Assembly: GCA_015057315.1 (NCBI GenBank)
Contig: SVER01000015.1
Span: 1-64,000, forward strand
Length of the DNA stretch: 64,000 nucleotides
Origin: Pseudobutyrivibrio ruminis
GTDB taxonomy: Bacteria; Bacillota; Clostridia; Lachnospirales; Lachnospiraceae
Direction of reading: 5' to 3'
This document shows, one piece after another, positions 1-8,914 of the stretch (the first letter of the stretch is position 1; each line of letters begins with the position of its first letter). Both the position numbers and the translations under genes were made by a program. The notes beneath the pieces are model-generated. The model worked only from the letters and a program-made list of their open reading frames with translations, made no database searches and was not told the origin of the DNA.

Positions 1-77
1 GTAAAAGCTTAGTAAGTACACCTACAGATGCAAGATTACTCACATTAAGATAATCTACAAATCTGCTCAAATGATAT
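1..77 (+). repeat. 3' arm end of a truncated long-hairpin element (copy E)
   Basis: These 77 bases are the exact reverse complement of 39006-39082, the left arm of copy C. Copy C reads on the minus strand when its head is aligned with copies A and B, so this is the distal 3' arm of a plus-oriented fifth copy whose remainder lies left of the window. Bases 78 to about 120 are purine-rich and may be its outer arm, but this cannot be tested without the partner arm. The next gene's stop codon is at 154, so this copy also sits just past the end of a minus-strand gene. Confidence 0.8.
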
Positions 78-153
78 TCCCATGTGTGAGGGAGTGGGGC
101 CTATGGGCGGGCCATGTTTCTAATATAGATTGACGAATTGGATAGTAGCGTAG

Positions 154-747
154 TTACCCCATAAGTGTCCTTTGCATTTCCTCCCACTCTAGTTTATGAA
201 AATGTTTCTTAAAAATTGTGATTTGCTTTTGATCTTCTTCAGGGAGCTGATAGGTATTAAGCTCTTCGAGAATCATTTCTACAGCGCTGTAGTCCATGGT
301 AGGGCAGACCTCCCTGAGAGCAGCGTAGGCATCGGCAAGCTCCTCCTTAGTGATGGGCTTTTTCACAGCTGCGAGGCGCTGTTTTTCTATCATATAGCCT
401 TCTAGCTTTTGGCAATAGCTTCTGAATAACGAAAGAAAATCTTCTATATTAGCAGCTATGAATGCTGTGTTTCCTGACTTACCTGCCATTTCAAGGTCCA
501 AAGCGTCACTTGCAAGCTCTGTTGCGCCTATCATTCTGGCTGATGTTTTAAGTGCGTGTACCTTGATTGTAAATAGCTCGATATTTCCCTGATTATATGC
601 CTCTTCTATAAGCGTGGCACTTTCCTCGATATCATGGTAGAAGGATTCCAGGAATTTATCGAAGTCTTTAAGACTTCCGCAATACTGTAACCCATCCATA
701 AGTGAAATGCCATCCACTTTGGAGAGTTCTATCTTATTAATATTCAT
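154..747 (-). CDS. Hpt-domain phosphotransfer protein
   Basis: This protein of about 197 residues probably shuttles phosphate in a multistep phosphorelay. The first 120 residues form an Hpt-like helical domain whose motif HALKTSARMIGA has the expected phosphorylatable histidine near residue 64, matching the HxLKSSA consensus. The C-terminal 80 residues are helical and not recognised. A GTG lies four codons upstream at 759, but that GTG is part of the likely Shine-Dalgarno GGTGGAG, so the ATG at 747 is preferred. No kinase or receiver is adjacent. The hybrid kinase at 12-15 kb carries its own Hpt domain, so the partner is unknown. Confidence 0.8.
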   Translation of the reverse strand: MNINKIELSKVDGISLMDGLQYCGSLKDFDKFLESFYHDIEESATLIEEAYNQGNIELFTIKVHALKTSARMIGATELASDALDLEMAGKSGNTAFIAANIEDFLSLFRSYCQKLEGYMIEKQRLAAVKKPITKEELADAYAALREVCPTMDYSAVEMILEELNTYQLPEEDQKQITIFKKHFHKLEWEEMQRTLMG

Positions 748-838
748 ACTTAACTCCACCTTAAAAACACGTGTATTCTACTACCACAATTCAGGAAATT
801 CAATCATTTTTTTGACAACACAAAATCCCCTTCGTTCC

Positions 839-1804
839 TTACAACTCAAGTATTTTCTGCAAGTATAATTTGAATTTTTGCTCCTCATCCTCTGGGAAGC
901 ATATAGTAGCACCAATACCAGTGAGCCAGCCATATAGCTGAGGTGAAACAGCAACAGATATTCTAGCCTTTACGTAGGTTTCTCCATCGGGTCTTACATC
1001 TATTTCTTTGCCGAATTTATCAAGCACAACTCCAATCAATTTCTTGTCAAACCTGATAGTAACTACCCTCTCATCTCCTGCGAACATACTGATATGCTGC
1101 TTGGCATATTCATGAGGGTTCAGGGCATCACGTTCTTTGGCACCAGCGCGCTCATCAGGTGTCATAGCAGCTGATATCATTTTATCCACGCGGTAATGTC
1201 TGATTTGTTTGCTGTCATCATCAAAGGCTACCAGATAATAGTTCTCATCGTTACGCAGCAAAAATGCCGGACTTACAATGTATGTCTTGCCACCGTGTCT
1301 TGGCTTCATTTCCTTGGTAAGGGTCCACTCCTGGTACTTGAAAGACATCTTCTTATCATTATCCAGGCATTGATAGATAACATCGATGGTGTAAAAGATT
1401 TTTTCATTGCCTGCTGGGGCTTTCTCTGGAACTACCACCTGACGGCTTAGCTGAGTGGCATCATCTATGCTGGCAAGACTTGTTATCTTATCCACAAGCT
1501 CCTTGGTTTTCTTGCTAGATATAAACTTAGATGCACCAACTGCATCCACAAGAAGCTTTAGCTCTGCTAGCTCAAACACGCGACTGGCGATATAGTAGCC
1601 CTTTTCTCCTTTAACCACATCAATGCCTGCATCCATAAGGGTGTCCATATCCTTGTAGACAGTCTTTCTTTCCGCTGGAATGTTCCTTGCCTTCAGGCGT
1701 TTTGTCATTTCAATAGCATTTATTTGATGCTTCTCATCGCTTTCACTCATGAGAATCTGATATTCATTTAATATCTTAAGCTTTTGTCCCCCAACGTGTG
1801 GCAT
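839..1804 (-). CDS. WYL-domain transcriptional regulator
   Basis: The protein has 321 residues. The first 65 form a DeoR/HTH_11-type winged helix (AERKTVYKDMDTLMDAGI is the recognition-helix region). Residues of about 135-230 form a WYL domain, a ligand- or nucleic-acid-sensing module, and a C-terminal extension follows. The start is supported by GAGAGG seven bases before the ATG. It is divergent from murL with 93 bases between, so it may control the murL-murD operon or itself. WYL proteins also regulate DNA-damage and defence loci, and the effector cannot be predicted. There is no hairpin between this gene's stop and the Hpt gene. Confidence 0.85.
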   Translation of the reverse strand: MPHVGGQKLKILNEYQILMSESDEKHQINAIEMTKRLKARNIPAERKTVYKDMDTLMDAGIDVVKGEKGYYIASRVFELAELKLLVDAVGASKFISSKKTKELVDKITSLASIDDATQLSRQVVVPEKAPAGNEKIFYTIDVIYQCLDNDKKMSFKYQEWTLTKEMKPRHGGKTYIVSPAFLLRNDENYYLVAFDDDSKQIRHYRVDKMISAAMTPDERAGAKERDALNPHEYAKQHISMFAGDERVVTIRFDKKLIGVVLDKFGKEIDVRPDGETYVKARISVAVSPQLYGWLTGIGATICFPEDEEQKFKLYLQKILEL

Positions 1805-1839
1805 GGTTTTACCTCTCTACTATTTTTACTTAAGGTTTT

Positions 1840-1868
1840 TTGTGATATAATTCTTATTTGATTATAAG
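1840..1868 (+). promoter_or_regulatory. Candidate sigma-A promoter of the murL operon
   Basis: TTGTGA at 1840-1845 and TATAAG at 1863-1868 are separated by 17 bases, about 30 bases upstream of the murL start. The spacing is ideal and each box matches the consensus at four or five of six positions. This is a sequence match only. Confidence 0.5.
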
Positions 1869-1897
1869 TTAATTTTTTATTGATTTAAAGGAATTAT

Positions 1898-3277
1898 ATG
1901 AGTAGACAAGATTTTTATAAAAAATGCAGAGTAGATTATCCCACATTTACATATCAGGGATATTCTTACGATTTAGATAATAAGGGAATCCGCATGACTT
2001 TTGATTTTGCCATCGATGGGCTTGCAGAATTTCACCCTACATGGTTTATTCCTCGCATTCATGCTATAGCTAATTTAGATGATAACCTTATTGATGAAAT
2101 GGTATTTTCACTTGGTATGGTGGAGCTTATCAGCTACTGGAAGATTGCATGCCCACCTACAGTTATCATCAAGGATAGAGCTCTTTCTGATGAACAGATT
2201 AACTGGTGGAAGAAGCTTTACTGGGGCGGCCTTGGGGAATTCTATTACACCAATGGCATTGAAGAAACCCTGGATAACTTCATGATGATTAAGTGTAAAT
2301 CAGATAAGCCTAGCAATCCACCTAAGTTTGTCACTGATAATGCCATTAAAGCAGGTCAGCTTCCTAAGGTAATGGTGCCTGTTGGGGGCGGCAAGGATTC
2401 CGTGGTTTCTATCGAGCTTCTTAAGGATAAGGCAGATGTTAACTGCTACGTAATCAATTCCCGTGGTGCAACTGATGCCACTGTGGAGGTTGGAGAGCTT
2501 ACTGATAAGACTATCTACGCTAAGCGTACTCTTGATAAGAACATGCTTGATTTAAACGCCAAGGGATATCTTAATGGTCACACACCATTTTCCGCTTTGG
2601 TTGCATTCTCAAGCATCATTGCAGGATACATTAACGGTCTTAGCTTTGTTGCACTTTCAAACGAATCCAGTGCCAACGAATCTACCGTTGCAGGTAGCTA
2701 TGTAAACCATCAGTATTCTAAGTCTTACGAATTCGAGGAAGATTTTAGATATTACGAAAAGACATTTATTGGAAGCGGTGTTTACTATTTCAGCTTCCTT
2801 CGCCCACTTGCAGAGCTTCAGATTGCCATGCTTTTCTCACAGTTTAAGAAATATCATGGTGTATTCAAAAGCTGTAATGTAGGTAGCAAGCAGGATATCT
2901 GGTGCGGACATTGCCCTAAGTGCCTGTTTGTTTATATCATCCTTTCTCCATTCCTTACACTGGAGGAGCTTGATAACATCTTTGGAAAGAGATTATTTGA
3001 GGATGAGACACTGATGGAAGACTTCGACAAGCTTTGTGGAATCCTTCCAGAAAAGCCATTTGAGTGTGTAGGTAGCCGTGATGAGGTTAACGCTTCTATT
3101 GTTGAAGCAATTCGTATATACGATGATAAGGAAATCAAACTTCCAATACTTCTTAGTCATTATAGGAGTGCCAAGCCTGTAGCAGGTGAGGATTTTACAG
3201 CTATCGTAAATGCGTATTCACATGAACATGGCTTAAATGAATACTTTGAAAATATTATTAAGGACGCTTTGAAATAA
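1898..3277 (+). CDS. murL: UDP-MurNAc-L-Ala-L-Glu epimerase (MurL-like)
   Basis: The predicted role is to invert the terminal L-Glu of UDP-MurNAc-L-Ala-L-Glu to D-Glu for peptidoglycan synthesis, as described for Xanthomonas MurL. The 459-residue protein shows a PP-loop-like PVGGGKDS at residues 161-168, NESSANES at 255-262 and a CGHCPKC cysteine cluster at 336-342, which I associate with this family. It is cytoplasmic with no signal peptide. A MurD-type ligase follows with one base between stop and start, the pairing expected if that ligase adds L-Glu rather than D-Glu. The start has AAAGGA upstream. Assignment is by motif and context, and the epimerase activity is an inference. Confidence 0.8.
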   Translation: MSRQDFYKKCRVDYPTFTYQGYSYDLDNKGIRMTFDFAIDGLAEFHPTWFIPRIHAIANLDDNLIDEMVFSLGMVELISYWKIACPPTVIIKDRALSDEQINWWKKLYWGGLGEFYYTNGIEETLDNFMMIKCKSDKPSNPPKFVTDNAIKAGQLPKVMVPVGGGKDSVVSIELLKDKADVNCYVINSRGATDATVEVGELTDKTIYAKRTLDKNMLDLNAKGYLNGHTPFSALVAFSSIIAGYINGLSFVALSNESSANESTVAGSYVNHQYSKSYEFEEDFRYYEKTFIGSGVYYFSFLRPLAELQIAMLFSQFKKYHGVFKSCNVGSKQDIWCGHCPKCLFVYIILSPFLTLEELDNIFGKRLFEDETLMEDFDKLCGILPEKPFECVGSRDEVNASIVEAIRIYDDKEIKLPILLSHYRSAKPVAGEDFTAIVNAYSHEHGLNEYFENIIKDALK

Positions 3278-3278
3278 A

Positions 3279-4568
3279 ATGAAAGAAACAATTAGAAATC
3301 TAGTAAAAGATAAAAAGGTATTAATTTTAGGATTTGGTCGCGAGGGTCAGTCAAGCTTTCGCCTTATTTCTTCAGTAGGAGGATATGAATGCTTAGACAT
3401 CGCTGATGCTAATGCAGTAAGCAGTGACCTTACAGCTATGCACAATGTAATCACAGGTGCTAACTATTTAGATTGCCTAGATGATTATGATGTAGTATTA
3501 AAGAGCCCTGGCATCGTGCTTCCTAAGGATATTAAGGAATACAAGTGCCACATTACCTGCCAGGCTGATTTGTTCCTAATGGTATATGGTGCTCAGACAA
3601 TCGGTATCACCGGTACTAAGGGCAAGTCCACAACTTCTTCACTTTTATATCATATACTTAAAACATGCGGTAAGGACGTGCTATTCGGTGGTAACATCGG
3701 TCTTCCTATTTTTGATATTACAGACCAGATTCACCCACGCACTATTATCGTGTTTGAGCTTTCCTGCCATCAGCTTGAATATGCTCACTATTCGCCATCC
3801 AAGGCTATTCTTCTTAACCTTTACGAGGATCACCTTGACCATTATGGCACTGTTGAAAAATACTGGAACGCCAAGAAGAACATATACAGAAACCAGGGCT
3901 ATTGCGATTTCTTATTCTGCAATCCTGATTTCCTACCAACACCTGGCGAATGCAAGGCTGCTGTAATCAAGGTTAAAGCTGCAGACCTTCCATTCAAATC
4001 ATTTGAAGATATAGATGGTGTTACTCTTCGCGGTACACATAACCTTTTCAACACTGCTTTTGTATATGATGTGTGCAGAAGATACGATATCACTGATGAA
4101 GAATTTATAGAAGCTCTTGCAAGCTTCAAAACACTTGCTCATCGTCTTCAGTTCATTGGCAAGAAGGATGATGTTGATTACTACGACGATTCCATCTCTA
4201 CCACAGTAGAGTCTGCAATCAGCGCAGTTCGTGCCATCCCTAATGCTGGCACACTGCTACTTGGGGGCATGGACAGAGGAATCGATTACGACCCATTAGT
4301 AGAATTCTTACCTACCACCAGATTAGAGCACATTATTCTTATGTACGACAGTGGTAAGGTTATTTTAGATAAGCTTAAGGCTACTGCAAGCCAGGATTTC
4401 ATGAGCAGAGTTACTTACATTGAAGAGCTTGCCGATGCCTGCACATTTGCTGTAGAAAACTCAACTAAAGGAACCGCCGTTATATTGTCACCTGCCGCAG
4501 CCAGCTACGGCCATTTCAAAAACTTTGAGCAACGCGGTGATTTCTTCAAGGAACACGTAGGATTATAA
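3279..4568 (+). CDS. murD: MurD-type UDP-MurNAc-L-Ala-glutamate ligase (MurD2-like)
   Basis: This 429-residue Mur ligase adds glutamate to UDP-MurNAc-L-alanine in the cytoplasm. The N-terminal Rossmann region (KVLILGFGREG) is followed by the ATP loop GTKGKST at residues 112-118, a central ligase motif (YEDHLDHYGT) and the C-terminal domain motif YYDDSISTT. It starts one base after the murL stop codon, implying translational coupling. Because it is paired with a MurL homologue it may be the L-Glu-adding MurD2 type rather than canonical D-Glu-adding MurD. Sequence alone does not settle which. A short repeat element follows at 4571. Confidence 0.85.
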   Translation: MKETIRNLVKDKKVLILGFGREGQSSFRLISSVGGYECLDIADANAVSSDLTAMHNVITGANYLDCLDDYDVVLKSPGIVLPKDIKEYKCHITCQADLFLMVYGAQTIGITGTKGKSTTSSLLYHILKTCGKDVLFGGNIGLPIFDITDQIHPRTIIVFELSCHQLEYAHYSPSKAILLNLYEDHLDHYGTVEKYWNAKKNIYRNQGYCDFLFCNPDFLPTPGECKAAVIKVKAADLPFKSFEDIDGVTLRGTHNLFNTAFVYDVCRRYDITDEEFIEALASFKTLAHRLQFIGKKDDVDYYDDSISTTVESAISAVRAIPNAGTLLLGGMDRGIDYDPLVEFLPTTRLEHIILMYDSGKVILDKLKATASQDFMSRVTYIEELADACTFAVENSTKGTAVILSPAAASYGHFKNFEQRGDFFKEHVGL

Positions 4569-4570
4569 TA

Positions 4571-4624
4571 AGGCTTCTCCCCTTTTAGGGGAGAAGCTGT
4601 CAGCGTAGCTGACTGATGAGGGGT
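4571..4624 (+). repeat. Short two-hairpin dispersed repeat, copy R1
   Basis: The unit consists of a GC-rich hairpin (GCTTCTCCCC ... GGGGAGAAGC) followed by a small hairpin GTCAGCGTAGCTGAC and the tail TGATGAGGGG. Related copies lie at 19036-19081, 33237-33284 and 49760-49859, and a half copy at 35349-35373. It separates murD from the zinc-ribbon gene without an obvious T-run, so it need not stop transcription. Confidence 0.85.
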
Positions 4625-4643
4625 ATCCCCGGAGGATTAAACA

Positions 4644-4904
4644 ATGCCAAGACTAAACCTAAATCCAGAAGGTCCAATCACCCGCCACTGCTCTAAGTGC
4701 GGCTGTCGAATTCCTATCAGCTCCGCCTACGACCAGTGCAAGGAATGCATGAAAAATGAACTCTTTCCAAAAGTGAAAGAATTCATTCTAAATAACTATG
4801 ACGTTAACGAAGTGATGGTTGCTGAGGAGTTTGGCATCGACACCAGCCTCATCCACGAATGGGTTCGAGAGGGACATCTTGAGTACAAGAAAAGCAGCCT
4901 ATAG
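4644..4904 (+). CDS. Small zinc-ribbon plus helix-turn-helix protein (YvyF-like)
   Basis: This is an 86-residue protein. The N-terminal zinc ribbon has two CxxC-type pairs (CSKCGC near residues 16-21 and CKEC near 32-35). The C-terminal half resembles a small HTH (VAEEFGIDTSLIHEWVREG). The arrangement resembles the YvyF/TIGR03826 flagellar-operon family of Firmicutes, but no flagellar gene is nearby. It has its own Shine-Dalgarno, GGAGG, seven to eight bases before the ATG. It may be cotranscribed with murL-murD through repeat R1. The regulatory role is inferred from fold similarity only. Confidence 0.7.
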   Translation: MPRLNLNPEGPITRHCSKCGCRIPISSAYDQCKECMKNELFPKVKEFILNNYDVNEVMVAEEFGIDTSLIHEWVREGHLEYKKSSL

Positions 4905-4930
4905 TATCCAACCTTTTAAAAATGACAAAA

Positions 4931-4953
4931 CAAGCAGCCACTATGGCTGCTTG
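4931..4953 (-). terminator. Terminator between convergent genes
   Basis: A perfect 10-bp stem (4931-4940 with 4944-4953) with a three-base loop lies between the stop of the zinc-ribbon gene and the stop of yhaN. On the minus strand it is followed by a T-rich run, so it is most convincing as the yhaN terminator. It could also work for the plus strand. Confidence 0.75.
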
Positions 4954-4958
4954 TATCA

Positions 4959-7631
4959 TTATAGTCTACTATCATGACATGTGAAGTACACTGTCTGGCG
5001 TTCGCCGGCTATGGTATGAAGGAGTTTTAATGACTCCTTTATTTTTTTGTCGTCAAGATTGGTAAATGGATCATCCAAAATAAGGATTGGCTTTTCCTCT
5101 GGGTAGAGTACATCTACTAGGGCAAGACGTGAGCAAAGTGCTACTAAATCCTGATATCCCTGTGATAGATATTCAGCACCCTTGGTGCTGCCTGAATAGG
5201 TAAGCTTGATGTTAAGGTCCATATCAAGCTCGAAGTCGTCGATGGCGTAGCCGGATTTGGTGCCATCTGGGCCATCAATTAGGCTTAAGTATTTGTGTAA
5301 GCCATTCTGAAGTGGCTGCATGTATTTGGCCTGGAAGCTTTCTCTGGCACGATTAAGGAAATCCTCTGTCTTGCCTAGGATGTCGGCTTCCTTTCTGTAT
5401 TCCTTTTCCTTTACTTCAAGACGCTCTATCTGGTCTGAAATATCGCTTAATCGTTCTACCTCTTCTAGAGCCTGGGATAGGTTTTCCTTCTCCTGAATCA
5501 GCTGCTTATTAAGCTCCATAATCTGCTCATCAAGCTCTGACTGCCTCTGCTGCAAATCATCTACAGATTGAACATCCTCATTAACATCAAAGGCTGCCTC
5601 AAACTTGGCTATCTCTTCCTTTAGCTCATCAATACGTCCCTTGATTGCCTCGTACGCATGCTTCTTAAGACCTATGCTTTGTATTGCCTCAGCTCGTCTA
5701 AGAGATTCATCTACAGGGAAGCGTCTAAGTATGTTTTCAATATCAGCTGTCATGGTCCTGATAGAATTCTCATGGGCTGCAAGCTCTTCCTGAGATTCAA
5801 GATACTTGGCATATCTATCTGCATCCTTCTTAAGCTGTGCTAAGAATTCGTATTCCCCGCCCATATCATAAAGATTGATTCCATAGCAGCTGGCAAAAGG
5901 CTGTATCTTAGTGTAAAGCTCCAGCTGCAAATCAGCCAGCTCATCAAGTGTGCCCTCAGCCTCCTGATGGCGAGCATTTTCCTCTTCAAGCAAATGTCTG
6001 TATTGATCTAGCTTGCGTCTGATTTCGTAAACATTCTCCTGCATAGTGGATGCTCTGGTAAGAAGGAAGTGAGATAAGAAATCCTCGCACTCTTCCTCTA
6101 GCTCTCTAAGCTCCAGCTTGCTCATCTCCAGCTCATCTTCTTCCTGTTCTATCCTATCCTCATAATCAGAAGATTCCCTAAGCTTGCGCTTATGAGTACG
6201 CCTGCCGCTGATAATGAGGGCAAGCACATCCAATACACTGGCAGCGATGCTTACAATCTCTACTATACGGCCAATTTCGTTCGCCATATAGCTAGTAAAC
6301 ACTGCACCTGTAAGAATAAAAATAATCAAAAGAATAGTGCCAAGTATATGCCAAACTGTCACGGTGTTTCTCTTATTAATCTTTTCATTGGCCTCCTGCT
6401 CAGCCTTAAGAGTAATTAATCTCTCGTTGCTTTGGCTGATACGTGCCTGCAAGCCAGTAATCTGAGTAGTCTGTCGCTCCACATGGGCAAGCTGCTCATC
6501 AGTAGGCACCAGCTTATCAAAGAAAAACCTAAGTTCTGTCAACTGCTTAGCTGATTCCTCAGAAAGCTTGGAATGCTCAGCCTTTGCTCTAAGCTCAGAC
6601 AAATTAGCTGCCATCTTATTCCATATAGCAAACTCGCTGTCATCAGGAATCCTATCTAAAAATGGCTTTTCAAAAGCTGGCTCTTCCTTTTCAACATCCT
6701 CAAGCAAAGCCTTATATGCTCTCTCATGAACAGCCAAGTCACGCTCAGTCTGCTCTAGCATTACAATCTCTTCATCAGATGGCACTCCTACTGCAAAGAA
6801 ATTATCAAGGTCTGAAATCTTTTGCTCCTCAGACAAAAGATTTTCCTTATGAATTCGATATGCACCAAGCTCCTGCTCCTTCTTACTCTGAAGCTGAATC
6901 TGCTCTGCAAGCTTTGCCTTCTCATCGTTAAGCTTATCAAGATTGTCCTGCTTCTCCTCAATAAGGCAGCTCATAGCCTCAACGCTCTCTTCTATAGCTG
7001 GGAGCTTTTCGTATTCCTCACGGCATTTATTAATCTCCAGCTTAGTTCCAAAAAGCTTACCAGGATTAATCTTACTATTGCGGGTATACTCCACCCTGGC
7101 TTCCTTCACACTCTTAAGAGCCATATCGAAGTTACTGATATCATCCCTGGCAGATGTAAGATTTCCCATCTTGGCATTCAGCGAATCAGTCATGGCTGTA
7201 CCAAGAGAAAGCTGAGGAATATACACACTCTTCTCAAAGGAATCCCTATCCACCTTAAAAAGCTCCTCACCGATATCCTCGGTGAAATCAGTACTCTCCA
7301 ATCCTGTCACATTATCATACAGCGCAAAGGTATCATCCCTATCTGTCTTACCAAATGTACGCTCAATACGGTACTGTCTATCCTTAACACTAAAGACGAT
7401 ATTACCGCCGCACAGACTTCCATCCCAAGGCAGATAATGGTTACGCTCTAACAGTTTTTTCTTAGTATTAGGTGAATACTCCAGCCCGTAAAACATAGCC
7501 TTAATAAACACGGAAAAGGTGGTCTTGCCCCATCCATTCTCCTGAAGGATTGAGTTAAAGCCCTGATTAAAATCATATTTAAATTCTGTAATCTTGCCAA
7601 AATGGGCAATATAACAAGAGATAAGTTTCAT
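4959..7631 (-). CDS. yhaN: SbcC/Rad50-like SMC ATPase (YhaN)
   Basis: This is an 890-residue ABC/SMC ATPase, the probable partner of the nuclease YhaO in DNA-end processing or repair. The Walker A motif GWGKTT is at about residues 34-39. Long coiled coils flank a central hydrophobic stretch near residues 425-475 that reads as two membrane segments, a feature of YhaN-type rather than E. coli SbcC proteins. The C-terminus carries the signature LSQGYQDLVALCSRLAL and Walker B ILILDDPFTNLDD. The ATG abuts the yhaO stop codon directly (TAA then ATG), so the two are coupled. B. subtilis yhaM lies next to this pair, whereas the yhaM homologue here is at 32 kb. Confidence 0.9.
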   Translation of the reverse strand: MKLISCYIAHFGKITEFKYDFNQGFNSILQENGWGKTTFSVFIKAMFYGLEYSPNTKKKLLERNHYLPWDGSLCGGNIVFSVKDRQYRIERTFGKTDRDDTFALYDNVTGLESTDFTEDIGEELFKVDRDSFEKSVYIPQLSLGTAMTDSLNAKMGNLTSARDDISNFDMALKSVKEARVEYTRNSKINPGKLFGTKLEINKCREEYEKLPAIEESVEAMSCLIEEKQDNLDKLNDEKAKLAEQIQLQSKKEQELGAYRIHKENLLSEEQKISDLDNFFAVGVPSDEEIVMLEQTERDLAVHERAYKALLEDVEKEEPAFEKPFLDRIPDDSEFAIWNKMAANLSELRAKAEHSKLSEESAKQLTELRFFFDKLVPTDEQLAHVERQTTQITGLQARISQSNERLITLKAEQEANEKINKRNTVTVWHILGTILLIIFILTGAVFTSYMANEIGRIVEIVSIAASVLDVLALIISGRRTHKRKLRESSDYEDRIEQEEDELEMSKLELRELEEECEDFLSHFLLTRASTMQENVYEIRRKLDQYRHLLEEENARHQEAEGTLDELADLQLELYTKIQPFASCYGINLYDMGGEYEFLAQLKKDADRYAKYLESQEELAAHENSIRTMTADIENILRRFPVDESLRRAEAIQSIGLKKHAYEAIKGRIDELKEEIAKFEAAFDVNEDVQSVDDLQQRQSELDEQIMELNKQLIQEKENLSQALEEVERLSDISDQIERLEVKEKEYRKEADILGKTEDFLNRARESFQAKYMQPLQNGLHKYLSLIDGPDGTKSGYAIDDFELDMDLNIKLTYSGSTKGAEYLSQGYQDLVALCSRLALVDVLYPEEKPILILDDPFTNLDDKKIKESLKLLHTIAGERQTVYFTCHDSRL

Positions 7632-8714
7632 TTATATTTCCTCCCCCATTATGGCTCTAATGCCAATTTCGATAATCTTAGCCTTCTCATCCTCATCCAT
7701 ATCCTGAGACTGCACCAACCTGACAAACTCGCCCTTAAGGCTCTTATCGTATTTGAAGCTATCGTAATCTACCAGAGTCTTAGTTCTGTCGTAGCATTTT
7801 ACAAAGAAATATTTATTTTCAAACAAACGGACAAAGCGAATGATATCAAGCTCATCATCCAGCTCTCTCTCACCTGTCAGCACGAACTTAACCAAATCCT
7901 GGTCATCCACATCAAGCAACTGCTCCCTGGCCTTAGCTGCCACCGCCTGCAAATCCATATCCGCAGTAACCTCTACATTAATCTCATGCAAGCGCCTCAG
8001 GGCAAATGGAATAAACTCCGATGTAATCAAACCATTCTCTACCTCCATCAGCACAAAGCCCTTATCACCTGTCTCATCAAAACCTCGGCCCTCTAAGCAT
8101 CCCGGATAGCAATACACACCTCTATCATCCAGTGGCTCAAACATAAACTTGTGAACGTGCCCCAGTGCCAGATAATCAATAAACTTGCCCTTCAGTGCCT
8201 GTGTATTAATAATCTCCGCACCATCCTTACCATCATAATCAGCCTGCTGTCCATGCAACATGACGATATTAGTAGCCGCCGAATCAAGCACCAGACGTTG
8301 CGCCATAGTAGACACATTGCTGCCATTTAGCTCCATGCCAGTAATCACAACATCCTCGCAGCTATAGCTAGTCCAGCCATCTGCATTAAACATATGAAAA
8401 TTAGAAGGTATCTCATCTATACCCTCTTCCATAAAATCGCATCTATCATGATTGCCCTTAAGATAATAGAAATCAATCTCAGGAGAATCTACAATCTGCT
8501 CCACAACACGTTTCTTAACATCCTTACGAATATGCGTCTTGTCAAACAAATCACCCGCAATCAAAATAGCCCTAACGCCGTTTTGCTTAGCAAACTCTAC
8601 CATACGCTCGTAGGTCTCCACCAGCTCAATACGACGAAGCGCCGCTTGCTCTTTATCTAAATTACTTTCCATCTTGGAATCTAAGTGCAGGTCCGCACAG
8701 TGAATAATCTTCAT
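7632..8714 (-). CDS. yhaO: SbcD/Mre11-like metallophosphoesterase nuclease (YhaO)
   Basis: The 360-residue calcineurin-like phosphoesterase has its metal-binding motifs in order: CADLHLDS near the N-terminus, AGDLFDK, KGNHDR and LGHVHKF. It is the expected nuclease subunit of an SbcCD-like complex with the downstream YhaN. A C-terminal capping region of about 120 residues follows. The start is preceded by a GGGGG stretch about seven bases away. The upstream region to the right is occupied by long-hairpin element A, with any promoter in 8715-8914. Confidence 0.9.
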   Translation of the reverse strand: MKIIHCADLHLDSKMESNLDKEQAALRRIELVETYERMVEFAKQNGVRAILIAGDLFDKTHIRKDVKKRVVEQIVDSPEIDFYYLKGNHDRCDFMEEGIDEIPSNFHMFNADGWTSYSCEDVVITGMELNGSNVSTMAQRLVLDSAATNIVMLHGQQADYDGKDGAEIINTQALKGKFIDYLALGHVHKFMFEPLDDRGVYCYPGCLEGRGFDETGDKGFVLMEVENGLITSEFIPFALRRLHEINVEVTADMDLQAVAAKAREQLLDVDDQDLVKFVLTGERELDDELDIIRFVRLFENKYFFVKCYDRTKTLVDYDSFKYDKSLKGEFVRLVQSQDMDEDEKAKIIEIGIRAIMGEEI

Positions 8715-8914
8715 GCCATTACCCCCGAAAAAACTACGTATATTCTACCATATTTGTTACACCTTGTAACTATCTACTGCCCCATAATCTCAGCCGACCC
8801 GCCTGCCTTCCTCCCTTTACTCTCCACCGCCCCTGCCCCGCCTGCCCCACCGCTAGTGAGAACTTCTTTTGCCATGCCACGGGCTCTTATTTCTATAGTT
8901 TCCATCCACAATCC

